Positions 1 to 7,594 of a stretch of DNA of 12,998 bases are shown piece after piece. A model generated the notes under the pieces. It was not told the DNA's origin. It worked only from the letters and a program-made list of their open reading frames with translations, and did not search any database. Source of the stretch: Mariaggregatimicrobium sp964498785 (GTDB taxonomy: Bacteria; Zhuqueibacterota; Zhuqueibacteria; Thermofontimicrobiales; Thiofontviventaceae); NCBI GenBank assembly GCA_964498785.1, contig CAZCJL010000159.1, positions 1 to 12,998 of the forward strand, read 5' to 3'. The number at the start of each line of letters is the position of its first letter. Positions within the stretch are counted from its first letter, which is position 1. A program made the translations under genes and the position numbers.

Positions 1-456
1 AAAGAGAATCCGAAAGCTTTGATGCACACCATCAATTATTGAATGGATACAAAATATTTGTCTTAAATTGAATATAAATAAATCATGTCGAATAATCAAT
101 ATAAAAATCATGCAATCGAAAATATAATCTGATCCTTGGATATTGCTGGTTAAACCTTATGCTTTTGCTGTCAACCTTAATAGCCCAATATTTCCCCGAA
201 TAATTGACCTTATTACTTTGTTCACGCCCAATAAGCGAATAAGGTTGTTAATCGGGTGTCATATTTTGCTATGAAGGTTTAAAACAGAAAATAAGCTTTT
301 CTTGTTAGTTATTTTGTAGAATTTAAAAGCGAAGAAACATGATTCATACAAATTCTTTCTTCCTCTATGAAAAACAAATAAAAATTCCCGATTGCTCGAA
401 TGGATAGCTGAATTGTTTTTATTGAATGGATTAAAAGTTAAATTATATGACACTAT
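1..456. other. AT-rich stretch without a recognisable gene
   Basis: This stretch is strongly AT-rich and holds no open frame that looks like a protein. The only frame above 60 codons (minus strand, 259-453) has low-complexity composition rich in F, N and K, no Shine-Dalgarno site before its ATG, and no family resemblance. A 7-bp inverted repeat (CCTTATT near 208 and AATAAGG near 238) is separated by a loop of about 23 nt and is too weak to call a terminator. It lies downstream of the minus-strand nuclease gene and may carry that gene's 3' untranslated end. Confidence 0.5.
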
Positions 457-1545
457 TTATTTAGAATAATACATAATTTTTTCTAAAACAATTTCATACA
501 CCTGCATCATTTCATTTAGATTATTTTCATCAATTCTTGCATTAAGAGTGTATACTCCGACGCTTTTCAATGAATTACATTTTCCTGTTAATTCATCCTT
601 TAGCTTTATTGCTTCTTCGCTGTCAATCCAGCCTTTTGTGTAAAACTGATATTCATCAGGAGGATAACAATAAGAAAAAGTAGCAATTTTTTCCATGTTG
701 CTTGATTCAAAACGTACTGAAAATCCTACTGTTCCCCAATAAATAATGAGTCCTTTTTCTTTTGATTTTCTCAAAATACTTTTGAAAAATTTCCTGGCAT
801 AATCATTACATTTCTCCAAAAATTCTTTCTCAGTCGTTTTTTTCTTATTTCCTCCGGGGGGTTTACGATTTGCTTCTGTCAAACCTACAACTCTTGGGAC
901 CAATGCTTTCCGGGTTGAATCCGTTGGAGTTTGGAATTGCTTGATTTCAACAGCTAAAACTTCAATATTTTTCATTTCTTCGTTTAGGAACTCAACTAAA
1001 TTTCTAAGTTCTTTCGGTGTCTTATCGGCAACAAATATTAATCGAACACGCCTGTTCTTCAAATTTGTGTTTACTTGTTCCCAATATGCATCAATATCTA
1101 TTTCTTTTTCACTTTCTCCTAAGAGTTCGACAATTGTCGCTTCTAAATTTGGATTCACTTCCGCAGCATATTCGCGAAGTCGGTCTACATCCCAATATTT
1201 AATTCCATTTGCAGCATAGTCAAGCATTTGAGCAACAACTTCACGGCGAATACGAGTATCATTTGACCGTTTGCACTCAACAAACGTAGGAATACCATCT
1301 TGATCAAGGAAAAGATGATCAAGGCTCCAACGCCCTGCTTCATTTTCGTTTCCGGGTACACGAATTTCTCGGGAGATGAACAGCCATCGACGGGGATTTT
1401 CTGGGTCTATTTGGTCTCCTGGCAATAAATCTGGATATTTTGCCAACAGTTCTTGAAGTATATTCTCATTTAAATAACTTGTTTCCTCAAGAGAAATTAA
1501 ATCTTCTTTATCTTTTACCGTAAGAAAAATTTTTGATTTATACAT
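457..1545 (-). CDS. PD-(D/E)XK nuclease-like protein (NucS/DUF91-like core)
   Basis: A 362-residue protein likely to act on DNA as a metal-dependent nuclease; its target is unknown. The N-terminal half shows a PD-(D/E)XK core: Asp76 in WSLDHLFL, then Glu90-x-Lys92 in FVECKRS, then a QMLDYA motif (Gln106, Asp109, Tyr110), all typical of RecB/NucS/DUF91-type nucleases. Residues about 165-205 form a second alpha/beta segment (RLIFVADKTP, EVLAVEIKQF) often seen after this core. The C-terminal part from about residue 235 is unrecognised and may be a target-binding domain. The ATG at 1545 is the natural start, but its Shine-Dalgarno site is weak. It lies 80 bp downstream of the VanZ-propeller gene on the same strand, with no visible link in function. 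Parts of the gene are more AT-rich than the genes that follow (17 G/C of 60 bases at 961-1020), which may hint at acquisition. No methylase or other restriction partner lies nearby. Confidence 0.72.
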   Translation of the reverse strand: MYKSKIFLTVKDKEDLISLEETSYLNENILQELLAKYPDLLPGDQIDPENPRRWLFISREIRVPGNENEAGRWSLDHLFLDQDGIPTFVECKRSNDTRIRREVVAQMLDYAANGIKYWDVDRLREYAAEVNPNLEATIVELLGESEKEIDIDAYWEQVNTNLKNRRVRLIFVADKTPKELRNLVEFLNEEMKNIEVLAVEIKQFQTPTDSTRKALVPRVVGLTEANRKPPGGNKKKTTEKEFLEKCNDYARKFFKSILRKSKEKGLIIYWGTVGFSVRFESSNMEKIATFSYCYPPDEYQFYTKGWIDSEEAIKLKDELTGKCNSLKSVGVYTLNARIDENNLNEMMQVYEIVLEKIMYYSK

Positions 1546-1625
1546 ATTTTAAAGTCCATTCCTGTTTTGCAAACATTAGCAGATAATAAGTATAGTAAAT
1601 GTTGATTATTCTAAATGCTGACAAC

Positions 1626-3713
1626 CTACTCCCTTACCTTCCTCCTCACCAAAACCTCCCCCAAAACAACCACCCCCACAAATACAAAAAACACCACCCA
1701 AACCGTCCGCATCCCAAAAGAGGTGATGACATTATGGCTCACCGGGCTGACGTAGAATTCATTAACTTTGTCGCCGAGAGCGTCGCGGCTTTGCTGCATT
1801 TCGTCCCCGCTCCATTTGTAGAGAGATTTGTTCAGTGAATGTCCGAAGAAATTTTTTAGGATCAGGTTTTCTTTGTACGCGACAAGCAGCCGGCGGTCCT
1901 GGAAATAGCGGTCGCGGCGGAAGATGTGCACCCGCATTTCGTGGACAAAGGGCGCATTGCCGGGAGTGTACATTCTGAGAAATTTCCCGTAATTGGTACG
2001 GTAGTGGGAATTTAGAATATTCGCCACTTCATCTGCATGATTTTTGTCGTATGCGAGCAGGTCTTTTTCTTTGAACCGGGAAAAGAATCCGCCGATATCC
2101 GGGTGGAATACTTTGTAGCCGTATTCAGTGATCGGCGCGGGATTGTCTAAAAATATCAGGAACGAAACGCGATTTGCGAGCCAGGTATTTATCTGCGGCG
2201 TCAGCGAAAGCAGGATGGCGAACAACAGCGCGGTGCCAATCAAATAGCGTCGCAACAGACGAATTGAGCCATGGTTGATTTTAGAATGGATTGATTGCGG
2301 TGAAATTCCGAACCAGATCGCCAGTTGCACCAGTCCGCCTGACAGGGCGTTAAAACCAACATCCCGGAAATCCCAACTACGGTTGGGGAGAATCCACTGG
2401 AAAAATTCATCGCCGGTACCGATGATGGTTATCAAAGCGGCTCCGACGAAATAGATCAAATAATTATTCACATGATTCTTTAGCGCCAGAAACACGAGGA
2501 TGCCTAACAGACCATATTGCAGAAAGTGAATCGCTTCAATGGGAAGGATCAGCATTTCATTTAAATAGTGTCCGTAAATCACGGAAATCAGAATCAGCGC
2601 CAGATAGTTGTACCAGCGATGCGCTTTTCGGGTGCGGATCAAATACACGATAATCCAGACCAGTGCCAGCGCCAGTACGATTGCCACAAAATACACCACG
2701 GAATTTCGCCCGGCGTCGATATCCATATAATAGGCCGCCGGGGTGGTGTCGGATAAATAGGCGTAATAAAATCGAGTATAAACATAAGTCGCTGGTTTTC
2801 CGGTATTAAAGACCCGTTGTATTTTAGGATTTCGGGGATTGGTGACATTCACAATCAACAGACCGTTTTCCATGTTCGCAGCCATGATATATCCGTTCCG
2901 AAACCGCATTTGCGGGATGAGATGGTCATTTTTCAGAAAACCCATTTTCCGCGGGGATTGCACATCCGAGATATCGATAATTTGAATTCCGGCATTACGG
3001 CAGGCGACGTAGACATGGTTTTGATAATCCAGGATTGATGTGACTGCTGCCGGCAATTCGACAGTTGCCAGAAGTTGCGGCGAATGCTTGTCTGCAATAT
3101 CGATGAAATGGAGTTGGCTGCTGTCCGTACCCACAATCGCCACATCGCCGCTCATCGTTAGTTTCAATGCTGAACCGGGAAGTGGAAATGCAGCCGCTAT
3201 TATCGGATCGGATTTTTCACTTACATCTGCGATAACCAGACCTGCGGTATCTGCCGCCACAAGCATATATTGATCCCGGACAATCACGTCATTGGCTATT
3301 GCGCCGGGCTGAAAACGACTCATGGATACCGGGGCCGAAGATTCATGCAGATCGACAATGTGGATGCCGGCCTGTTTATCCACAAGGTAAAAGATGTACC
3401 GCGATTCGTAATATCCGGTCACCATATCGTCTGCCGGTACCCGCGCAATCTCATTGAGAGTGTCTGTCTTCGAGATATCGTAAATCCCCAACCCATGCTC
3501 GCCGTCGGCGGAAAACAGTACTTTCCACTTTTCTTTTATTTGCAATGATTCATGAGAAAGGGGATAAGTCTCCAAAATTTTGGGAGGAAAGCTTTTGTAA
3601 ATTTTTTCCCGGATGAGTGGTCCATAGGGAAGAGTCAAATAAACGATTGCAGAGTAAACAAAAACTAAAATCCACATCAGGATTATTTTCATTTTTCGGG
3701 GGATGCTGTGCAT
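1626..3713 (-). CDS. Membrane protein: LVIVD beta-propeller joined to a VanZ-like domain
   Basis: A 695-residue protein with an unusual architecture. Residues 10-30 form an N-terminal membrane anchor. Residues about 60-335 hold six LVIVD-type repeats (GLGIYDIS at 74, GIHIVDLH at 116, GLVIADVS at 158, LHFIDIAD at 201, GIQIIDIS at 242, GLLIVNVT at 284), predicted to fold as a beta-propeller outside the membrane. Residues about 338-475 are multi-spanning and carry the VanZ signature: DEFFQ at 435-439, the PNR segment, then D448-x-x-D451 and Asn455. Another membrane helix (about 490-508), a soluble domain of about 150 residues and a last helix near the C-terminus follow. VanZ-family proteins are widespread; the founding member gives low-level teicoplanin resistance by an unclear mechanism. 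The propeller may bind a surface partner, which is inference. The ATG at 3713 is supported by AGGAGG five bases upstream. Confidence 0.82.
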   Translation of the reverse strand: MHSIPRKMKIILMWILVFVYSAIVYLTLPYGPLIREKIYKSFPPKILETYPLSHESLQIKEKWKVLFSADGEHGLGIYDISKTDTLNEIARVPADDMVTGYYESRYIFYLVDKQAGIHIVDLHESSAPVSMSRFQPGAIANDVIVRDQYMLVAADTAGLVIADVSEKSDPIIAAAFPLPGSALKLTMSGDVAIVGTDSSQLHFIDIADKHSPQLLATVELPAAVTSILDYQNHVYVACRNAGIQIIDISDVQSPRKMGFLKNDHLIPQMRFRNGYIMAANMENGLLIVNVTNPRNPKIQRVFNTGKPATYVYTRFYYAYLSDTTPAAYYMDIDAGRNSVVYFVAIVLALALVWIIVYLIRTRKAHRWYNYLALILISVIYGHYLNEMLILPIEAIHFLQYGLLGILVFLALKNHVNNYLIYFVGAALITIIGTGDEFFQWILPNRSWDFRDVGFNALSGGLVQLAIWFGISPQSIHSKINHGSIRLLRRYLIGTALLFAILLSLTPQINTWLANRVSFLIFLDNPAPITEYGYKVFHPDIGGFFSRFKEKDLLAYDKNHADEVANILNSHYRTNYGKFLRMYTPGNAPFVHEMRVHIFRRDRYFQDRRLLVAYKENLILKNFFGHSLNKSLYKWSGDEMQQSRDALGDKVNEFYVSPVSHNVITSFGMRTVWVVFFVFVGVVVLGEVLVRRKVRE

Positions 3714-3742
3714 AGGTGCCTCCTGTGTTTTGATTACAGAGG

Positions 3743-3771
3743 AATATAAATATATTCAGATAATAATACAA
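3743..3771 (-). promoter_or_regulatory. Candidate promoter of the VanZ-propeller gene
   Basis: On the minus strand, TTGTAT (3771-3766) and TATATT (3748-3743) are separated by 17 bp. The -10 box is good and the -35 box weak. The predicted start would leave a leader of about 25-30 nt containing the AGGAGG ribosome site. The surrounding DNA is AT-rich, so a chance match is possible. Confidence 0.3.
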
Positions 3772-3944
3772 GCAAAAGGCGGGAAATAAGCAGAAATTAC
3801 AGAAATTTCATACCATGAATCTGATTACATTATTTTTAATAGTATTTTTTTTATAACGCGTTGTGTGCGATTTTATTCACGAATAGAATTACCTTGAATT
3901 ATTTATAAACGTCATCATTCTGGATTAAAGTCCAACTATATGAT

Positions 3945-3962
3945 AGAGCGCACAGAGATCAC
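3945..3962 (+). repeat. 18-bp dispersed repeat, copy 1
   Basis: The sequence AGAGCGCACAGAGATCAC is found here and again, exactly and in the same orientation, at 12727-12744. Both copies are intergenic, and similarity does not extend far on either side. It resembles the short CACAGAG-type interspersed repeats common in some bacterial genomes. Confidence 0.6.
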
Positions 3963-4101
3963 CGCGACGAACGAATATACAAATAATATGTTCATGTGCT
4001 TTTGTTCACTGTGTTTTGACAAATATTACCACTTTTGAGACAACTCCTGGCCACTGAATATTTCAGGAATAATAATTTTTTCAGCATATCCAATTTTGCT
4101 G

Positions 4102-4130
4102 TTGACATTTTTCAAAATAAACTATATTTT
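4102..4130 (+). promoter_or_regulatory. Sigma70-like promoter of the acylphosphatase gene
   Basis: A perfect -35 box TTGACA (4102-4107) is followed after 17 bp by TATTTT (4125-4130); the alternative TATATT at 4123 has a 15-bp spacer. Transcription would begin near 4137 and give a leader of about 40 nt before the ATG at 4178. Confidence 0.5.
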
Positions 4131-4177
4131 ATAAAACTGAAAATTTGTTTTTAGCATCAATGAGCGGAGAAGCAATT

Positions 4178-4453
4178 ATGGGAAAAGTACGAAAACATGT
4201 TACTATACGCGGGAGAGTTCAGGGAGTATGGTTTCGGGCGTCAACAAAGGAACAAGCGTTATCGAACGGAGTTTACGGCTGGGTCAAAAACACACTCTAC
4301 GGCGATGTTGAAGCTGTTTTTGAAGGCGAGGAACCAGATGTGGTGCGCGTTGTAAAATGGTGTCATCAGGGGCCCGGCATGGCGAACGTTGCAGATGTTG
4401 ATATCACTGATGAGAAATATACCGGTGAATTTTCTACCTTTTCAATTCGATGA
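4178..4453 (+). CDS. acyP: Acylphosphatase
   Basis: A 91-residue small cytoplasmic enzyme that hydrolyses acyl phosphates such as carbamoyl phosphate or acetyl phosphate to the carboxylate and phosphate. The acylphosphatase signature is complete: GRVQGVWFR with catalytic Arg20, and GWVKNT with catalytic Asn38. The GPGMANV segment (about residues 65-71) and the terminal FSIR strand also fit. The length matches the usual 90 or so residues. I chose the ATG at 4178 because GGAG (4166-4169) lies eight bases upstream; the frame is open further back (TTG at 4145, ATG at 4160), but those starts lack a ribosome site and add residues outside the family core. It stands alone on the plus strand and converges on the isopentenyl phosphate kinase gene with 16 bp between the stops. 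Whether it has a pathway role with the carbamoyltransferase encoded about 5 kb away is unknown. Confidence 0.93.
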   Translation: MGKVRKHVTIRGRVQGVWFRASTKEQALSNGVYGWVKNTLYGDVEAVFEGEEPDVVRVVKWCHQGPGMANVADVDITDEKYTGEFSTFSIR

Positions 4454-4469
4454 CAGGTCTTTTATCCAA

Positions 4470-5264
4470 TTATCGAATAACTGTTCCGGCTTGTCTACAG
4501 TTTGTTAAGACCTGGAGCAAAAATTCCGGATTTTCATCAAAGGAAATAATCCGAGCTGTATCAAACTTACCGGCCCGGATTAATTGATAAAGCTGCTGCA
4601 CTTTTCCCCGCATTCCACCGGTGACATCAACGCCTTTCGCTCCTTTTAAGTGCATCATAATTTTATCGTAATTATCCGGATTGATTTCAGGAATCACCTG
4701 TTCCCTGCTATCCAAAACTCCCGGAACATCACTAATCATTACGACTGAAGAAAAATGCATCTCATCGACTAAGGCTGTCAAGATATCCTCAGTAGAGGCA
4801 ATAGTAAAGCCCTGTGTATCATCCACCACAATGTCTCCGTGAAGAACAGGAATTTGGCCAAAGCTAAGCAATCGGGTGATAACAGAAGCATCCATCGATC
4901 TTACCTGTCCGGCTGATGCGGTAATAATCGCAGAAGGCTGAACAGTGATCGGAAAGAGTTTTTCTTCTGTGCAAATTTGCATAAATTCGAGGTTCATGTG
5001 TGTCATGTCCCGTCGAATTTCGTAAAAACCATGCCAGCCAAATTCCGGATGGATACCGCTTTGGGCGTTATAGATTTTTGCCTTGATATGGCCATAAGCG
5101 CCGGCGCCGTGTGCAAGAACAATATCTATATCTGCCATTTCTCGTAATTTGTAAATCGCTTTGACAATGGACCGTACCCGATCTTTTTTGAAACTGTCCG
5201 GCCTTGATTTGTCTGTGATAAACGACCCGCCGATTTTAATGAAAATTCGTTTTTTGGATGACAA
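4470..5264 (-). CDS. ipk: Isopentenyl phosphate kinase
   Basis: Predicted to phosphorylate isopentenyl phosphate to isopentenyl diphosphate with ATP, the last step of the archaeal mevalonate routes. It is a 264-residue amino-acid-kinase-fold protein of typical length for the family. Visible motifs are IKIGGSFITDK (residues 9-19), HGAGAYGH with the catalytic His59 that marks this family, VQPSA (108-112), LHGDIVVDD (141-149), STEDI (157-161), SDVPGV (178-183) and DVTGGMRGK (213-221). FomA-type fosfomycin kinases and carbamate kinase share the fold, but this full set fits isopentenyl phosphate kinase best. The frame opens at TTG 5279, but TTG 5264 is preferred because GAGGG (5277-5273) sits eight bases upstream. 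It overlaps the end of the aconitase X small-subunit gene by 29 bp, so the two are probably translationally coupled. Bacterial members are uncommon, which suggests lateral transfer from archaea; that is inference. Confidence 0.9.
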   Translation of the reverse strand: MSSKKRIFIKIGGSFITDKSRPDSFKKDRVRSIVKAIYKLREMADIDIVLAHGAGAYGHIKAKIYNAQSGIHPEFGWHGFYEIRRDMTHMNLEFMQICTEEKLFPITVQPSAIITASAGQVRSMDASVITRLLSFGQIPVLHGDIVVDDTQGFTIASTEDILTALVDEMHFSSVVMISDVPGVLDSREQVIPEINPDNYDKIMMHLKGAKGVDVTGGMRGKVQQLYQLIRAGKFDTARIISFDENPEFLLQVLTNCRQAGTVIR

Positions 5265-5637
5265 TTTGATTTCCCTCAATACGAACCTGATCCCCGGTTT
5301 TTAATTTTGTAATATCGATTTGATCGATACCCACGATTTCGGAAATAATTGCACCGACCGCTACAATTAGCTCACAATCTTTCATTATAAACGCGAGCGG
5401 GGCCTTACCCCGTTTTTTTAATGCATACAGGATATAGGAACCAACGGTGCTCCCTTTTGCCGATGGAAACACAATAACTTTTCCGGCGATGCTTTGCCCT
5501 TCTAACGGATGCCCCGGTTCTTTAATCACCCCTGTCTCAATATCAATATGCCCGAAAAATCCAATCGGCGCCTCAGAATAAAGTACTTCCCCCTTAATCT
5601 TGCCGTGATAAATAGTACGGCCAGTTAAAATTTCCAT
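5236..5637 (-). CDS. Aconitase X small (swivel) subunit, probable phosphomevalonate dehydratase
   Basis: A 133-residue DUF126-type swivel subunit that pairs with the aconitase X large subunit to dehydrate a hydroxy acid. In archaea the pair converts mevalonate 5-phosphate to trans-anhydromevalonate 5-phosphate. Family features are clear: GFFGHIDIETGVI (about 26-38), HPLEGQSIAGKVIVFP (43-58) and the PSAKGSTVGS loop (58-67), which holds the conserved serine expected to act in catalysis. The ATG at 5637 has GAGGG four bases upstream, inside the last codons of the large-subunit gene; the two frames overlap by 13 bp. The 11 bp before this start (5638-5648) are repeated exactly before the kinase start (5270-5280). 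The split into two polypeptides resembles archaeal aconitase X, whereas many bacterial homologues are fused. Confidence 0.88.
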   Translation of the reverse strand: MEILTGRTIYHGKIKGEVLYSEAPIGFFGHIDIETGVIKEPGHPLEGQSIAGKVIVFPSAKGSTVGSYILYALKKRGKAPLAFIMKDCELIVAVGAIISEIVGIDQIDITKLKTGDQVRIEGNQIVIQKTNFH

Positions 5638-6851
5638 TTTCCCTCAATTGCTGCTTGAATACACTGCTCAGTGGTTCCCCAATATGTAACTGCACCCTGA
5701 TGCGAAGGCAAGTAGCAAGCAGCCTTAGCGGAATTCACTGCGATATGATTAAATCCAGCCTCTTTTAACGGAGCAACGACCATGCAGGTATCTGAGATAA
5801 TTTTTCCTCCGGCCTGTTCAATGATCTGCGCACACCCATCTACTTCAGCTTTTTGCCGTATTTGATACGAAGTCGTGATCCAAAACTCTGTTTTAAATTT
5901 TTTTCCTTCAACCGATTGTGCAACAACCTTAATTTCTTCTAATGAATGATGAGGACATCCGAGTGCGACAAGCTCCAGTTGGTCCCCGGATTTTCGTAAT
6001 TCATGGTATGCAGCGTCCAAATTTTCGATTCTGATTTTAATGTGATCACTTTTAAGTAAATCATGGCCTGCATTCCTGGCTTCGGGGGTTACATCATGAA
6101 TATGGTACAATGCCACAGCGCCACTGGCAGCCATTGCTGCTCCCAGCGCTTTCAAATGCGTTGTAACATCTGCAGGACCATTCATTTCAGTTAATCCATC
6201 GATATAGGGAATTCCGCCGCCCACCTGTTTTCCGATCCAATAACCCAGCGCGCCGTAATCAGCAGGTGATTTTAGCGGAGATGTGATCGTGATGTGATGC
6301 GTTGCCAGGCGATTTTCATCTAAATGTAAACCAAATCGCGGTGTGCGTCCAATAATTGCAGCGGCCAGCGCAGACGGTCCTCCTTCTCGATTTGTTCGGG
6401 ATCCGAGTACGGAATTTGCGTAACTTACTGCTGATGATTCACTCCAGGCAATATGCTCCCCCATCTTTGGAACATAGCCAATATGATAGGGTGTGCATGT
6501 CAGCGTTGGTTCGATGTTCATTTTCTCCAGATGAGAAATGATTGCCATCTGTTTTCGTGCAAAAACCGAATCGACTCCCATCTGTTGCCATAACTTGCGA
6601 TCAATTCCGGCAGGATTCATAAATGCCGGTATCTTGACTTTTGCTCCCAACTGTACCCAATCTGCCAGAAATTCCAGCCCCGGATCTCCGATGTTACGAT
6701 AACTTACTCCAGCAATTTGAGCGGAACTAACCGCAACCATATCGAACGCTCTGAACACCTTACCCAACGCAACCAATATTTCCATTGCTTTTTGCGCGCC
6801 TCGTCCGCTTTCCCCTAACAAAATCCCTTTTTCTTCATCTGTCAGTTTCAT
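5625..6851 (-). CDS. Aconitase X large catalytic subunit, probable phosphomevalonate dehydratase
   Basis: A 408-residue DUF521-family protein, the iron-sulfur dehydratase subunit of aconitase X. The N-terminus (MKLTDEEKGILLGESG, then QKAMEILVALG) and the VSSAQIAGVSYRNIGDPGLE segment (41-60) are characteristic. Three conserved cysteines suited to cluster binding are present: Cys119 in LTCTPYH, Cys299 in LGCPHHS and Cys356 in SDTCMVVAP. The C-terminal TEQCIQAAIEGKW segment also fits. Known activities in the family are mevalonate-5-phosphate dehydratase (archaea) and cis-3-hydroxyproline dehydratase (mainly bacteria). The isopentenyl phosphate kinase gene directly downstream, and the lack of proline racemase or hydroxyproline genes, favour the first. 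I chose ATG 6851 because GAGG (6861-6858) lies six bases upstream; the TTG at 6872 adds seven residues without family match. Confidence 0.88.
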   Translation of the reverse strand: MKLTDEEKGILLGESGRGAQKAMEILVALGKVFRAFDMVAVSSAQIAGVSYRNIGDPGLEFLADWVQLGAKVKIPAFMNPAGIDRKLWQQMGVDSVFARKQMAIISHLEKMNIEPTLTCTPYHIGYVPKMGEHIAWSESSAVSYANSVLGSRTNREGGPSALAAAIIGRTPRFGLHLDENRLATHHITITSPLKSPADYGALGYWIGKQVGGGIPYIDGLTEMNGPADVTTHLKALGAAMAASGAVALYHIHDVTPEARNAGHDLLKSDHIKIRIENLDAAYHELRKSGDQLELVALGCPHHSLEEIKVVAQSVEGKKFKTEFWITTSYQIRQKAEVDGCAQIIEQAGGKIISDTCMVVAPLKEAGFNHIAVNSAKAACYLPSHQGAVTYWGTTEQCIQAAIEGKWKF

Positions 6852-6878
6852 AAACGTCCTCAAAAATTTCAAACACCA

Positions 6879-6907
6879 AATATACTAAATTTTTTTTCTG
6901 TTTGCAA
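6879..6907 (-). promoter_or_regulatory. Candidate promoter of the aconitase X / isopentenyl phosphate kinase unit
   Basis: On the minus strand, TTGCAA (6907-6902) and TATATT (6884-6879) are separated by exactly 17 bp. The -10 region reads TATATTTG (6884-6877), which also matches the TAnnTTTG box described for Bacteroidetes-type promoters. Transcription would start near 6872, giving a leader of about 20 nt. If real, the three downstream genes could be expressed apart from the phosphatidyltransferase gene. Confidence 0.4.
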
Positions 6908-6940
6908 GAATAAGTTATGAAATAATAGAGAATATTGCCA

Positions 6941-7594
6941 TTATTTGGCTAAACTCTGATGAAAATCCACACTTGCCTGTTCATTTTTTTGATTATAATT
7001 TCGTGCTTTTATATACGTCAAAATCATCGATTGAATGACAGTAGCGCTGTTTAGAATCAGGGCGATGTATATTAAAATGAGCGCAAGTGCCGGCGAAATC
7101 GGTTGAAAAAATAGTGCCGCTAAAAATAGAATGATGTATTCGATTCGGAATGCAAATCGCCATATAACTTTTTCGGTGGGATCCGGAACCGCCTGGCGAT
7201 GGTTTGCATAAGCAACAATAAATGGCGGAAGAAGCGTAACAAATAACAAGATGAAAAGAATCATGCTGAGATCAATTTTCCAGGCCGGAAAATCAAGTAA
7301 GAAAAAGCTAAATATCATTAAAAAGTCTACGAGACGATCCACAACACCATCTGTAAAACCGCCGATAAATGTTGCCCGATAAGAGTACCGGGCCACTTTG
7401 CCATCAATTTCGTCCATCAATGTACTGAATAAGAAAAACGTAAAACCCCAATAAACATGTTTAAACGCGATGAATGTCAGAGCAGTAACAGCGATAACAA
7501 GTGATAACCACGTCCATGTCATGGGTGAAAAAAAAGAAAAATTTTTCCCGACCCATATTCCCCATCGATTCATCCGAACGAATTCTTTAATCAT
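6941..7594 (-). CDS. CDP-alcohol phosphatidyltransferase family membrane protein
   Basis: A 217-residue integral membrane enzyme expected to transfer a phosphatidyl (or other phospho-alkyl) group from a CDP-activated donor to an alcohol acceptor. The family signature D-x2-D-G-x2-A-R-x8-G-x3-D-x3-D is perfect: DEIDGKVAR at 61-69, Gly78, Asp82 and Asp86. These residues bind the metal ions and CDP group. About six hydrophobic segments (near 22-45, 48-60, 90-101, 110-130, 150-164 and 168-190) fit the family. The sequence does not reveal the acceptor, so phosphatidylglycerophosphate, phosphatidylinositol-type or archaetidyl-type lipids all remain open. ATG 7594 has AGGAG (7605-7601) six bases upstream. 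It ends 89 bp before the aconitase X large-subunit start on the same strand. Confidence 0.87.
   Translation of the reverse strand: MIKEFVRMNRWGIWVGKNFSFFSPMTWTWLSLVIAVTALTFIAFKHVYWGFTFFLFSTLMDEIDGKVARYSYRATFIGGFTDGVVDRLVDFLMIFSFFLLDFPAWKIDLSMILFILLFVTLLPPFIVAYANHRQAVPDPTEKVIWRFAFRIEYIILFLAALFFQPISPALALILIYIALILNSATVIQSMILTYIKARNYNQKNEQASVDFHQSLAK

Larger units (their letters stand above)
3714..4177. other. Divergent intergenic region, 464 bp, no gene
   Basis: This spacer separates the minus-strand VanZ-propeller gene from the plus-strand acylphosphatase gene. It holds a candidate promoter at each end and, in the middle, an 18-bp sequence (3945-3962) that recurs exactly near the right end of the window. 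About 60 bp later, the similar runs TTCATGTGCTTTTG and TTCACTGTGTTTTG (around 3990-4018) look like degenerate copies of one short unit. No frame in this spacer looks coding. Confidence 0.55.

Noticed and set aside
259..453. 64-codon minus-strand frame at the left end
   Set aside because: It has no Shine-Dalgarno site, low-complexity AT-driven composition and no family resemblance.
4454..4469. Bidirectional terminator between the convergent acylphosphatase and kinase genes
   Set aside because: The 16-bp spacer contains no inverted repeat able to form a stable stem.
4470..5264. Carbamate kinase, as a partner for the carbamoyltransferase
   Set aside because: The HGAGAYGH catalytic His loop, VQPSA and DVTGGMxGK motifs fit isopentenyl phosphate kinase, and the gene is coupled to aconitase X.
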